A stretch of DNA of 64,000 nt from Earliella scabrosa (GCA_022605405.1 JABYQQ010000015.1:372001-436000), one strand, 5' to 3'; positions 34,391-47,759 are shown, counted from the stretch's first letter. Numbers and translations: made by a program. Notes: generated from the sequence alone by a model not told the origin.

Positions 34391-37300
34391 GCGCATAACT
34401 CTGGATGGGCAGCCGCCTCCCAGGGGGCACCGCCAGCGATGTCATACATAGCACACTCGCGGGTGCGCGGTGCGGCGCAGCGGACCCCCATTTCTCGCCC
34501 TGGGCCTTCCTTCTGCGACGCCGGAGCGCACCTCGCTTCTTCCCTGCCTTCGCGCGCGGAAGCCCTGCGTTCTGAACGCCAGTGACAGCGTCCTGATCCG
34601 CACGCGGGGCACGAGGCGGCGCAGGGGAACGCGGGATGCGCATCCACGGGTCCCACCGTCCCACCGTCCCAGGGGACGCGGCGCGTGCGCTCGCATGCTC
34701 TCTCACACGAATATACGCGTACGGCTCGTATAGCTTAACTGCGCGAGGCGCACCGATCCGGCAGGTGGTTTGTCGCATTAGGATCCGCGCCTGCCGTGCG
34801 TGCCCGGTGCGCGCGTTGTGCGGCGATGGCGAGGGGGCGAGGGGCGATTTGGGCGCGCGCGGCCGCACAGCGAGCGAGCGCGACACGCTCGCTGAGTTGC
34901 GTCTCTGGCGCCGCATTCAGTTCTGTGTGGTCCACCGTGGTCCACCGTGGCGGGCCCATTAATTCTCCGGGGCTCGGACACGGACGGTGGGCACGAGTGT
35001 GGTCGTCGCACTAGTGTCTGTGTCGCTGTACTTATCGTTGTTTGACGTCCCCCAGGCGAGGCTGTCGTAACGGTCGTCTCCACCGCCAGCGGATCACCTC
35101 GCGAACCTTGCTGCAAGGCGCGTGGGCGCTGCACCGGCCACCGTGCGCATGCAACGACGTCACTCCCGAGCTCGCTCTCCCGCCTCCCGCGGGCAGCACA
35201 GCCTGCTTGAACCCGCTCACCCACTCCTCCACGCTCCCTCGACGTGCTCTGTCCTGGACACGACCTGCCCACGTCACAGCCCACAGGCACCCTCCTCGCC
35301 CACCGCGTGCGTCCACATTCCACGGTTCACGGATCAGGACCCTCGCCCGCGGTGTGCACACACGGCGGTCATGTCGGCCTAATACAAATTCCCGGAACGA
35401 GCACTGGGATCGCCTCCGGGGCGCACACCGCACAGTACGGACTCGCACCCCCGGTGCGCCCTCCTTCTCCTCTCGGCGTTCATTCTGGCACCCGCTCCCA
35501 CCGACGCTGCGGGGCTTCTTGCACTAACGTGCTTCCAGCCACCTAAACGCCAAACGCCGGACGCATGACACTTCGTCACTCGATTCCCTCGCTAGGAACA
35601 GGCCGCCCTCTGTAGGGAGGTTCAGCCTGATGGCTCGTACGTGAAGGTTTTGCATCGTGATTTCATCGAACGCTCGCTGACAGCCAGCTGTTGAAGTGGC
35701 CATGCTGCTCGCTAGACGCGGTGCTCTCCAGACAGGCTAGCTCTCGCCTACTGCCGCACGTCGCAAGTGGATTGGAACACACCTCTCCACCCCGCAGCAC
35801 CGATTCCCTGCGAGCTGCACCGCTGCTGCTGCACCCTTACGCGAACCTCCCATTCTCCGAACCCACCAGGGCGAAGGTCGTGGGACCCGCGTAGCGGAAA
35901 TACCGTCGCGCTCTCCTGCTCGCAATGCACATCCCGTAACCCCGCCCCCACCGCGAACCGCCAGAACCTGTGAGCCGCACCCCGTTCAGACAGGCCTGGC
36001 TTTGCCCTGACTTGGCGCTCCCGCCAACCCAGCTTCGGGTTCCACACGCGCGCCCGCGCCCGTGAGGCTCGCTGCCCACAGTCGAGGCACCGTGCACGAA
36101 GCCGCTGTAGACCACGCTCTGACAGATGCGAGCAGCCAGGAGCCCCCTTCTGAATAGGAACAGGCGGACGTCCGACGTGCTGCGCTCTATCACGTCCAGA
36201 CCCTCCGGTGCGTGCTTCGGCGTCGAAGTTCGGCTTGTGGTTCTTTCGGACGCCCGCTGACGGTTCGAGCGACCGCGGTGTCGGCCTCCCGACCTCGACG
36301 CATGGGATCCTCTCCCATCGTCAACGGCCTCGAGCTTGGGTATGCCACCTTGCATTGTTTAACGGATTTTATTTCACATTGACTAGGTGCTACCGCTGCC
36401 GACGGCCCCACGCAGAGCCAGCGTGTTGCACGCGCCACCGCAAAGTCGTAAGCCTTACGGCCTCTACACGCCAGTGTGGTCACGGCTGTTAGACCTGCCG
36501 TCGTTGGGCGGTTGAAAGAGAGGATGAATGGAATACCGATTGCCAAACGCGAACGATGGCGACTGTGCACGATTGACACAGTGGGGTGGTCGGGTACCGT
36601 GCAGACAAGCGACGATGATCAGCGGACGAGGGTCGATTTGCTATTGCGTCTCACTGCCTACAACCTCGCAGCTGTGGGTGGTGTGCGCAGGGCTACAGCA
36701 ATTGCAGTCGCGTGCGCTCTGATTGTGATGGGAGATGCTGAACTCGTCTTCCGCCGACAGGAGACGCGCATCGCGGCACTATCACTTTCCCCCGCTCGTC
36801 AGCAGGGGGCGACGTGCTCTTCGCACACTGAGAGTGCAGAGCTCACCGGTCTGACTTTCTGCAGCATGGACATATGCTGGTACGCTAGATCCCCAACGTA
36901 TACAGCCGCTGGGCACCGCCACCACTGTTCTTGAGGAGCATTCCGGGAGACCCACTTGCTACGTAAGGTTGCCTCGCTCCCTACAACAGCGTCCGAGGGC
37001 GCGGGTCGTGCACGGCCGGACGTCAAGTGTACGTACGGGTGTGCCTGATAATCATACTTGATCTGGACAACCGGCGGGTCAGGCGGTCGAAGCCCTCGAC
37101 GAGCGTCGAAGGATCTGATACGACTCTGGCGTTGTGACAGCAGAAGCGGTTGACAGTACTTACTCCAGTGATGGTGGATATCAGCCAACCCGACGACAGA
37201 GGATAAAGGGCGTGCTTGGTCGTCGCTCTCGATTGCCAGAAGGGCGCGTACGTGGTGCCTCCGCAACAGGGTGGATTTTCCGAGGATTCTGGGAGGCGTT

Positions 37301-40300
37301 CGTGTGTGGTCGGGTGACAAAACAGGCGTGGAAGGACTCCCGGTGTTTTCCATAGAATCACACAGTCGCCGTTAGACTACTACTACTAGGTGCGATCCCG
37401 CGAGGCAGTGTGCCATTGACTGGCTCGCGAAGGCCTCCTGAGACGGCGCGGCAAACGGTCAGCTGGACATGATATATGCAATCCCCGAACGATCTTATTC
37501 AACGAACGCAGCGTCCTCCTCGGACGCTGTCTGTTCTCTGTACCCACGCGCCCTACGGTGTCGGAAAAACCCGCAAGCTTATTGTTCATGGAAATTAACT
37601 GCTGTCCAATAGCCTCGTGCTGCTCAGCACGATTACGCAGACAGAGGAGGCTGCTCCGATAGGACGGGGAGAAGTAGTCTGGCGGACGCAATGGCGAGCG
37701 GGCGGTTCGTTCGTTCTTGAGCACCTTCCTAATTGGCATGGCCACAGCGCCGGGTGGGGCGGGCCGCGGAGTCTAAAAAGGCCGAGGGGCACAGCCGTGT
37801 AGGTTTTCGTTGGGAGCGGGTCCCATCTGATTTTCGACGTTTCGGTTCGATGCGAGGCTCGAAACCTACCGTCTGCGGCGCATGCGACTGTTGTGCAGCG
37901 CTGCCACTTCCAGTCCGCCGTCTCCCATGCTATATGACCGTGAGTCAGCCTCGCTTCTGTGCTCTCCGCGCCCCCGCCGGCTCACGTACTATCGCAGATT
38001 GAGCGGTCCAGATACCCACGCCTGCGGTCGGGAGGGAGAGGCGCGACAACAGAAAGTCCACACACGACGAGAGAAGGCGTCGTGCTATCGCGTCTGCACG
38101 ACAGGTCCCGCAAGCACCGGAGAAGGGCGAACCGCTATCTGGGAGCCGTCCTTGTATGACGGGATCTCTCCCGCGATCTCCTACTTACTTCGACGGCCCC
38201 GAGTCCTTCCAGGCCATGTTCGCAGGCGACGATTGGTTGCACTCCGGCCCATCAGAACGGAACTGGCTCGCAGTTACGGTTCTAGGGCACTCCAATGGAC
38301 GCCGGGACGTTGCCTGACGCACCGTGTCTCTTTTGCCGTAAGCGCGAGAGTCCCGTCGCCGTCCGTCGCCTGCTCCCCCCATTCGTTCTGGACATGCCCC
38401 CTCGCACATCGTCAGAGTTCACCGCGCATCGCCGTGACCCCACTGAGCTCTGCGTTACTCCTCACCGCTCCCTCTCTGGACGGTAGCCCAGAGATAAGGG
38501 TCCAGTGTGACATTCTGAGCGCGCGCACCACATGCTCAGCCGGTCTTCTTCGAAAACGTGGGTCCTCTGTTCTCAGGAATGCCTTCGCCATATGGTCTGT
38601 CCTGATCGTTGTGCAGCGTGCGTCATGCCCGCTATGCAAACGCGCTCGCGCCCACTTCTCACCGCTGCTTGCTGCGAAACAAAGGAAGGTGTCGACATAT
38701 GACGTCGACGGGATGCAGGGGACAGTCATGCTGACCATCCTGCCTGTGTTGATGCCGGCATGCTTACGCATGACTACCAGGAAGCTCGCAGGAGATCGAC
38801 GGACGACGGCTGCTGACTCGTGCAGAGCGACAACGTCGGACGGGTCACCTGCGAGTACGGGGATGCTTCGTGGCGCACGACCACCCCTCCTGGCAGGCGT
38901 AGGCCCTTCTTACCACCCTATGGCAGATCTCACCAACTGGTACGTCTGTCCATCTGCCCATCTGTCCAGATGCCTGTTCTGACCCCGCGGCGATCATAGC
39001 GATACCTATCGATCTCAGTCCTGTACGGGCGATGTCAGAGATTGTGGCATCTGAGCATGGCGTTCTTGCAATCCGAACCATGGCTCCCATCCGCATCTGT
39101 ACTCCGGGTTTCCCATTGTCGGAGAGCTCGAGAGACTTCATCACAAGTTCGCGCCCAAGTTTGTACTAGTGCGTCTTCTGTCCTCGGTCGTCGACACCGG
39201 CCACGGAGAAATACACGGAGCACGACGCGTGTTCCAGTCCCCGTGTCGGCTCGTTTCATTAACGGCTTCGAATGTCAGCAGCCCCTTTCGGCAATGGAAT
39301 TGACATGATGTAGTGCAGAACTGCTGCAGGATGACTTCAGTGAGTACCCCGTCTTCACCGACATGCGAACGTCTTCCTCGGGTGCACTCAGGGTGATGAA
39401 GGGATCTCGTAAGAGAAGAGCCGCTCGCCGTGGCGACAGGCAACGAGTTATCATGGGCGCTGCCTGCTGGCATAGGGAGGGAGGAGCGTATGTACGTCTC
39501 TGGACACTTGTTCAGCACGTTCTCACTCCTACACCCCATAGGATGTCTCCACATGCCTCTCGTCATGGCAGGGACATCGTCATCTACCGCAACATGCGAG
39601 ATTGTCTCTCTCCACAATCTCGTGAGTTCGCGAGTCAATGGCGACATTGATGATGTCTGGTCCATCCGTCCTGCACGTCGCGCTTCCACCAACGCCTTGG
39701 GTTGCCACTCACGCACATACGGTCCCGCGAGGTCCTTCTATCGCTTCAATCAATTGGTCATCTCTATCGCCCCTTCGCCTGCTCCCGTCAGTCCCGGGGC
39801 TCCTTCTCTCCGCTGCTCTTCTCATTCATCGAACCATCGAACACTGCTCCTCCGAGTCTAGCTGGGATACTTCAGCGATTCCCAACAGCCATTGGCTGCG
39901 CACAAGGCAGGACTCCATCCGGAAAACACCACCGGGACAAGGGTTCGCCAGACGTTCCCCATCGTATCCCACCAGTCTCCCATGGCCATATGGTCCACGA
40001 TCGTTGACTCATGGAGCTTGCCTCTGCGATACCGCAGCGCCGCTCCGACAGCGGGAGGCGATGCATCCTGCGCTCGTTCATCCTCACTTGTGCCACCGCG
40101 CATTGGGGCGTACGGCCGCGTACGGTCCCGGAGGTGCAGATGTGTACACGGCCGCGATGCGCGCCGTGCTGACGGTTGTCGCTATTCTCGCCCTGTCGTG
40201 GGCACATTTCGGTGTTTCCGAGACCATGGTTCCCAGTCGCGGCTATCGCGGGCATGGTCACGGTTCGTACACGGGCATACGCAGAGTTCCGCTCCATGCT

Positions 40301-40400
40301 CTGTGGAACGTGTGCGTGGGGTCTGCAGTGGTTGGTGGGCGGTGCGATTGAATAATGTGACGGAGCCGGTGGATGATTATGGGTTTTTCTCAACTATGTA
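34391..40400. other. Six-kilobase region without a recognisable gene
   Basis: No conserved protein motif, reverse transcriptase, transposase, terminal repeat or tRNA was seen on either strand. CpG is not depleted, so this does not look like a mutated repeat. Short tandem duplications occur (CCCACCGT near 34650, GTGGTCCACC near 34930). The open frames found overlap each other in several phases and read as random GC-rich translation. Confidence 0.45.
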
Positions 40401-42569
40401 GGCTGAACTTTATTCTTTCTGAGTCACGGCAAGGACAATGACTACATGGCGCGGTGGGGGATGTCTTGCGTTCCTCTTTGCTAATATTACCGCATACTGA
40501 CCTCCCCGGGGCGTGTATTGTACGGTGTAGACTACGGAGAGACGGTCCCTAAGTGCGAGCATGTGCGAAACGGGGTACTCACAGTCTGGTCCCTAGAGGA
40601 TGTCGTACCTATCCGCACTCTGTTGACGTCGTACATGGCCCATGGGCGGAGTTGACATATTAGAACGCGGCCCCTCTGACGTTGTCGTCAACCAAGGTCC
40701 GAGTGTCTAACGCCTCGTCCCTTGAACGAATATAACAGCAGCGGTGAGAGTGACCCACTCTGTGCCTCTAGGGACAGTGAACAGTGACGCGAAATGCCAC
40801 TCTATATATTGAACGAGGCGGTGTACAGCTTCGAAAGCGTGTTCGCGAAGTCTATCATGCCGACTATTGGGTCCGAACACGTCAGGAACAGGCAAGAGGC
40901 ATCCCTCGGATGCACAGCGCGACGGGGTTGTCGCAATCGTGCTGTCACGGTCGACGCCTGGCGGATGAATGATGTGCCCGATAGTACAGACATACAAGCT
41001 TTGGGGCGCAAGATGACCGGGCAGTTCTGATCAATCAAGGGGCACGACGCCGTGCGTTGTATATTTGACCCGTAGGTTCAAAGTTCACGGCCCGACCACT
41101 ATATGACGAGATCAGTATTATCCTGTGTGGCACGGTAGTGGACAGTAACTTACCCAGCCGACGTAAGGTTGGTAAGGACCGTCGATCTTGACCGTATCAC
41201 CTCGCGTGGACATATCGTGAGTCTTCGGAGGCAATATGCATGTCTAGGGAGGACGAAGAGAGTTATGTGTGGCTGAATTTTGCGGCGTTATCGTGAGCAT
41301 ATATGACAGACATGAGACATAGAGAACATGCATACCGGCACGAGGCCGCGACGAAGGTTTGCCAGCTCCCCGCGCTTTCTGACTGACTCGATCGTGGTAT
41401 GTGAGCGCCGAATAGAACGACGGTGAGCGGACATCCGTCGTGTTCCATTGAATGTGCCCGGTGCAAAATTTGAACACTCTCAGGAATCAGAACCTACCAG
41501 GCACCTTTGACGAGAGACGGCATGGAGCGGTCCGTTATCATTGCGCACCCACCAATAGAACCCCGCGCAATGAGTTCACACTTCCCGAGCGGGGATCTAT
41601 CCGCGACGCGGAACCGCGGGCATGGGAGGATGCCAGAGGAGCTGGGTGAGTGATGACCATTTTGGGCAACCGGTCAGGATCATACTCACGGGCGCCGTGC
41701 GTCCCAGAAGCTGGTGTTTAGCTCGAGCCCTCCGTGCCTGCACCGACGTCGACATCGACGGCAGTTTGGGTAGATCTGACCATCCTCGGGAGACAAAATT
41801 ATCACCGAAGGCGGGCACGGGTGCGCAAGACGTGATCGCGTGCACGAGTGTGACTCTTACTTGGTCGCTCAGCAGCTGAAACTCGAGGGTTCGCTGTGTA
41901 TGACTGCAAGGAGTTCAAGTCGGGGAGGTAGCGGACTGCTGTAGATAGGGTTCAAAGTTCATAGCTTTCGTCAACTGTCGTCCGAGATACGCAGATTAAC
42001 GAGACCAAACTCACAATGCAACCAAGGTGCCAGTGAGGACGCGAGTGTTTGATCCGCGTGGTAAAAAGTCTTGATGTACTGTTGTACGGAAGGATGACGC
42101 CGGCGCAAGGGCGTGGCGAAGCTAGCACCATTATCCGATACTCCAGTATATTGCGGGGGAGTTGTCTGTTGCATCTGAAACACCATATACCTCATGGCTT
42201 GCGAGAGGTCGACTGAGAGACATATACATGGTTCATTGGGTTCTGTCATTGGTAGTAGTCGAAGATGATCCAAGGTGGGACTGTATGAGCCCCGACTGGT
42301 GGCCTGGGTAGCCCTGGTGCCTATTGCAACCAAGCGTTGGAACACGGGGAGCCTCGGTGTGGAGGTGTGGATGATCTGAGCACTAGAAGATGGTTGTGGC
42401 TGGGAGTATGTAGTACAAGCGGGCGCGCGGGGACACAAAGGGCGGCCCGAGTGATTGAGACTCCGCTGTGGCACAAGGACGCGGTTGGGCGCTCGTGCTG
42501 GCCTCATCGGTTCACGTCCACCGCCAGAGCTTGGAGCTGCGCGGGGTAGCCCTCTCGTCCTCGTCCACG
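40401..42569 (-). other. Intron-like signals on the minus strand, unassigned
   Basis: Several well-formed short introns can be drawn on the minus strand. Examples are a 47-nt GTGAGT...CCCAG element near 41640-41690 and a GTATGC...CCTAG pair bracketing about 41240-41335. Between two such sites, near 41150-41230, one frame reads STRGDTVKIDGPYQPYVGW, which vaguely recalls a KOW motif. No consistent full reading frame could be assembled, so this may be an orphan gene, a decayed gene or chance. Confidence 0.25.
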
Positions 42570-45434
42570 ATGAACACCAATCCACGACCAGCTCTCTACC
42601 TCGCCCCGTCTGTGAACACCACAACGTACGTATAATCTCCTCCTTCATCAGTTCCGTCCTCACGCGTGTCTTGCAGGGTGGTCACGACAACGACGACAAC
42701 GACGACATACGCGCCCATCCCCATCCCATCCATACCGCCGCCATCTTCACCCAAGGATCCCAAACTCTACCCGCTGCTCAATGCAACTCTTCCTAGATCT
42801 CTACGCGAATTTCCGCTGGTCTTCCCTGGTGGCTCGCGTGCTACATTCCGTGATGGTGAACTCGGGGAGCAGGAGATGCAGGAGGAGGAATCGGTCGTCG
42901 AAGGCAAGGGTTGGCGGATGGTCAAGCGTGACGAGAACGACTTGCGCAAGGAGGTCGGGTTGGCTGAAGCCATCGAACGTTACGGCCGCAAGAGGTCATA
43001 CAGTAACGAACATATGATGGAAGGTATCGAAGCCACGTCCGGTCTCGTCACCGCTACGCCCCCGCGCAAGAAAGCCAAAGGACACCCACCACCACCTATC
43101 AACACAATGAACGCCGCTGCGCCTCCTTCTCCTCTTCCGTCTCCTCACGGCTCACCACCTCCGGAGAGTATATGGCCTTCCGCACCTCCAAGTGGTCACT
43201 CATCACCACAACCGCAGACCCAAACCCAGGCTCCCCTCCAACCCGACTTGTCTCTGACAACACTGCTAGCCCTGCCCGCATTGCTATCACATTTCTCAAG
43301 CTTACCGCCGCCCCTCCAATCACATGTACTACTCACCTTTCTGCGACACTCCCCACTCTCTGTCTTACGGACACTCCATTCTGTCCTCACTCCTACACTC
43401 GCGAGGGACTTTCTGACACTCCTTCCACCTGAGCTCGTCTCACTCGTTCTCAGTTTCCTCTCCTTTCCTGACCTCGCACGCGCCTCTAGAGTGTCCAAAT
43501 CGTGGCGGGCCATCATCGACTCGGATCCCGTTCTATGGCGTGATCTGTTGAAGAGCACGAAGATTTGGTTTGGGCGGGAGTCTGAATCCGCATTCTCCGA
43601 CGCTATCACGGCCCGACGTAGACGGCAAGGGATTCCTCCATCGGGTTCTCTTCCTCTCCCTCATCCATACAAAATCCTCTTCAAGTCACGTCACCTAACC
43701 CGCACACGCTGGGTGACCAACCAGGAGCCTAAGCGCCTAACCTTCCCTGCACACGGCCGTTCTGTCGTAACATGCCTCCTTTTCTCCCATGGACGTATCA
43801 TCTCCGCGTCGGACGACCATTCGATACACGTATACTCCCCCGTTACAGGCACCCTTATACGCTCGCTAGACGGACACGACGGTGGCGTGTGGGCCTTGGC
43901 AGCGACTAAGAATACACTCGTCAGTGGTTCGACGGACCGCACGGTCCGGATCTGGGATCTCGAAACAGGACGTTGCACCCATGTCTTCGGTGGACACACC
44001 AGCACCGTCCGTTGTCTAGCCATCGTGAAACCAGAGTGGATCGACCACGAGAATGAGCAAGGCATCATTGTGCGGGAAAAGTGGCCGAAACGACCGCTTA
44101 TCGTCACAGGCAGCAGAGACCATTCGTTGAGAGTGTGGACACTGCCTAGGCCCGGAGATGAAGAGTATAGGTGTTATGGTGCAGATGATACCGAGGTGGA
44201 CCCTTCAGAGGTGCGTGTTGTGCACGGCATCTGTCCACTCCGGCCGAAAGCTCACGTAATGCTGCGCAGGAGGACGTTGATGATAACCCCTACCACAAGC
44301 TTCATCTAGAAGGGCACGACCATGCGGTTCGTGCACTGGCCGCCCGGGGACGTACCCTTGTATCTGGAAGCTATGATTGTACCGTCCGAATCTGGGATAT
44401 CATCACGGGCCAATGCAAGTGGGTTCTTGTCGGGCACACGCAGAAAGGTGCGACTGCCTTCCAACCTCGACCTAAACGTAAAATTGTAACTCATTGAGAT
44501 TTATTTAGTGTATAGCGTTGTGCTGGATATCAGTCGAAACTTGGCTTGCTCCGGCTCAATGGATGGCACGGTCCGTGTATGGAACCTCAGCACCGGACAG
44601 TGCCAGCATGTTCTCGCGGGGCACACCTCTTTGGTCGGATTACTCGGCCTTTCCCCCTCCTATCTCGTCTCCGCCGCGGCCGACTCTACGCTACGTGTCT
44701 GGGACCCCGACACAGGCGAGTTACGCCATACGCTGGCAGCACACAATGGCGCCATCACGTGCTTCCAGCATGATGAGTTCAAGGTGCTTAGCGGATCCGA
44801 CGGCACCCTCAAGATGTGGGACATCCGCGACGGTTCTCAAGTGCGCGATCTGCTCACCGGTATCGTGGGTGTGTGGCAGGTGGTGTTCGAGGGGCGATGG
44901 TGCGTCGCTGCTAGCAATCGCATGGACTCCACGGTGCTCGATGTCTGGGACTTCGGAAACGATGAGGACGAGGAATGGGAAGGAGAGCCCCCGAACGGCT
45001 GGTATGACGAGGAGTCGGATTACAGCGACGAGGAAGACGAGATGGATCGTGCTCAGGTTGAAGCCGATGCCATGGATCAGGATATCGAGGGCATCCCATC
45101 TGACGCCGAATTACTGGATGCGGACCCGGACCAAGATTTCGGGACGACCGATGATGAAGAATCGTCGGGACGGGCGCGGGACTGGCGTGGGGAGTCGATC
45201 GACGCTGAGCACAGCGCCCGCTCGTCATCGAGTCGCGACCCCTCAGTCGGCCACCATCGTTCACGTACGTCCACCAGGACACGTACACAACGAGAAGCTG
45301 CCCCCGCCCTCGCGTCTGTGGCTCCAGTCGCGGGATCCTCGGAGCCTCAGCTGCGCGCGCTACCATCCGTGGACGAAACGCCTACACGACCACGAACGCG
45401 CAACGTTGGCCATCGCAGGCGGTGGCAACCGTAG
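42570..45434 (+). CDS. CDC4: Cdc4/Fbw7 F-box WD40 protein, SCF substrate receptor
   Basis: Substrate-binding subunit of an SCF ubiquitin ligase that targets phosphorylated cell-cycle regulators. Four exons: 42570-42625, 42677-44210, 44270-44447, 44509-45434; 897 aa. The first exon supplies MNTNPRPALYLAPSVNT and leads into a run of eight Thr. The F-box is at about 265-312 (LLPPELVSLVLSFLSF, then RVSKSWRAIIDSDPVLW). Eight WD40 repeats follow, with clear cores LVSGSTDRTVRIWDLETG, IVTGSRDHSLRVWTL, LVSGSYDCTVRIWDIITG, ACSGSMDGTVRVWNLSTG and VSAAADSTLRVWDPDTG. An acidic tail (NDEDEEWEGEPPNGWYDEE) and an Arg-rich end close the protein. The upstream region is the gene-poor block; the start is chosen because exon 1 joins in frame and gives the family N-terminus. 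Confidence 0.93.
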
Positions 45435-47010
45435 TTCCTATCCCACTCCTTCCCCGTGTATGTACTATCAGGTTCATTTCGTGTGTGTTATCTCGCCCTT
45501 GTTGTCGTTTTCGCTTGTGTGATGTTGTGGCATCTCCTTTGTTCGTTGACTGCGTGGTCGTTGTGGCGCTCTCATTCCCGACAGAACACTAGACACCTCT
45601 CCTCACGATACGCTGGATGGACATCTCTTGTACATAGCCTACGCATGACACGTATAATACATGGATTCATCGCACTCACGTCAGCAAGGGGCACATATCC
45701 ATGTGGGTCGCGTCCCCATCGGCTCCGGACTCAGCGGAGTGAGCTTGACTCTTGCTCGTACTCCTGAGGAATCATTAGCAATCTAGGAGCCATACAGACA
45801 TAACTCCATACCCCAGTGAGCCCGCAAGGGTGATTGAGAGTGGGACTGGTGCTGGGAGGGGAGAGGGTGTCGGTAGCTCACAGAATAGCGGCTCAAAACA
45901 TTTGCAACACCCCGCATGATGTTTCGGCGCGCACATGCCGCAACGCACAAGCTCCGATGGGATGTCTTCCCCAAGGATACAGATACACACCGCGCCCGCG
46001 ACGACCGCTACCGAACATGATCAGCGATGACAGAATTGCGCAGGCGGCTTCTGGTTTCCCTCGGGCGGAAATCTCGAGAAGGCGCAATGCTGAATTGCCG
46101 CAGACGCAGCACGGAAGGAACAAGACGACGCGTCCGGTGCTTGTGCTCCCGAATGGAAATGCGTTCGGTGTGCTCGGTGCGCTGGAGAATGCAACAGACG
46201 TGGCAGACGCCGTTCTTGCCCTGTGTAGCATGGCAGAGGATCTCCGCCCGACGAGTGAGACGGGGCTGTTCCTCGGACCGTCGAAGTCTTGCCGTAAGAG
46301 AGGGAGGCGCGAGTGCAGATAGCGTCGAAGAGGAGAGAGCGACCAATCGGACATGCATGTGGCGAGCATCACGAAGCAGCCGCATCCAGTTTTCAGTTTT
46401 CATTGCTGTGAGAAAGGGACGGGTTGCAGGCTGCACGCGGCGCACACGCAGTCGTGGTAGGTTCGAAACTTCCACGCCCGACCCGGGAACCTGGTCCATC
46501 CACGGCAAAGAAAAGGAAGGCCAGTGTGGATTTGTGACCAGGCGCGCCCGTACTACGGTACCCAGGCGCGCAGGCGGCAAATGCCGTTCATGTTCCTACA
46601 GGGGAAGCAGAATATGGCAGGTGAATAGGCACAACGCCAGAAAGGCTGAGGCTTCGCAGGAATCGAAGCGGGTTTTGAGGGAACACCTACGTGTCAGGGT
46701 CGCGCGCGCACTGAGACGTCGGTGTCAGCTTCGCGCGCTCATCGTGGGGTTGGCACGGAATCGCGGAACGGCGTGGAGAGCGACTACGAGGGATGTGTGC
46801 CGAAACATTATCCACGACCTGGACCGTGAGCGGACCGTCAACCACAGTAGATAGCTATCCATACAATTCAAGGTGTAACAGACTCCGTCGTATTTTGAGT
46901 ACTTTGGGGCGGCAGCGGGAGAAGAGACGCAACGGCAAGAGCTCCCCTGCGAGGAATCGACTAAGAGGCGGGGGTTGAGAGGGCATCGAGGGATACTGTA
47001 TACCGTTCAC
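45435..47010. other. Intergenic region between CDC4 and the cyclophilin gene
   Basis: 1.6 kb with open frames on both strands, including an Arg-rich 275-codon frame at 46027-46854, but no motif or coherent exon set. A short perfect stem (CGTGG/CCACG) with a 14-nt loop lies near 46453-46476. It resembles a tRNA T-arm but has no partner arms. Confidence 0.45.
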
Positions 47011-47759
47011 TCATAGAACACGGGCTTTATAGATCTTCACATCTTCACGGGGCCTTGTCAAGAATCTTAGTTCAGACAGTCCCAGTACGCATCATGGGAG
47101 ACTCACCGGTCTTGTGCATCTGTGGCGACCGCGCCTAGACGTTGTACTACGCGCATGCCCGCACTTACACGACCAAAAATGGTGTGTTTATTGTCCAGAT
47201 AAGGTGTAGGTGCGAGGGTGATGAAGAATTGGGACCCTATCAAGAATGAGCAACAGTCTATACACCCGAGGTCTGGCTAGAATATGCACCATTTGTGTTC
47301 GGTCCCGAATTCGCCATTGCCAAGATGCCGGCGCCCGTAAAGCGGAGTTCTGGATGGATCTCATCCTCGCTATACGTACCAGTGAGGATTGGACAACAGA
47401 GAGAACTTGGATGGACAACTCACAATTTTTGTCCGTAGATACTTGTCCCACCACGACCCGTCCCAGTTGGATCACCAGATTGTATCATGAAGTCCTGCCG
47501 ACGTTCTAGGCTCAGGCCATGGGCAAGTACGACATATATAGATGGACACTCACGGCAATTATACGGTGGAAGACGACCCCGTTGTAGTACCCCCGTTTGG
47601 CTAGTTCGGCAAAGTTCTTACATGTCTAGGGCCCGACACGGTCAATTAGAGGATTGAGGTGGATTTGGCGTGAGTGACCCGACCTACTCGAGGAGCATGA
47701 TCCCAATACAACTCCAACTGGATGTCTCCCATGCTGGTTTCGAGTACGACGGATTCCAT
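47011..47759 (-). CDS. PPIL1-type cyclophilin (peptidyl-prolyl isomerase)
   Basis: 155 aa from six small exons: 47688-47759, 47554-47625, 47424-47494, 47290-47369, 47107-47236, 47011-47053. The spliced protein starts [20 protein letters not shown] and carries the cyclophilin core: [59 protein letters not shown] and [15 protein letters not shown]. The short form without extensions and the LELYW signature fit the spliceosome-associated PPIL1 group. Two differences from the usual active site are visible: QSGD replaces QGGD, and Tyr replaces the Trp that contacts cyclosporin (APTPYLD). Head-to-head with the DTD gene. Confidence 0.93.

Noticed and set aside
37882..38982. 366-codon plus-strand frame in the gene-poor block
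   Set aside because: No domain, unusual Arg/Ser/Cys composition, and other frames of similar quality overlap it.
34391..40400. Degenerate transposon or mutated repeat
   Set aside because: No terminal repeats, polymerase or transposase motifs, and CpG is not depleted as RIP-like or methylation-driven decay would cause.
41075..41961. Repeated 13-mer GGTTCAAAGTTCA at 41075 and 41949
   Set aside because: About 30 identical 13-mer pairs are expected by chance in a window of this size, and flanks do not match.
46453..46476. GGTTCGAA-type hairpin resembling a tRNA T-arm
   Set aside because: No matching acceptor, D or anticodon arms at the right spacing on either strand.
46027..46854. 275-codon Arg-rich plus-strand frame
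   Set aside because: Nearly one residue in five is Arg from CpG-rich DNA; minus-strand frames overlap fully and no family is recognised.
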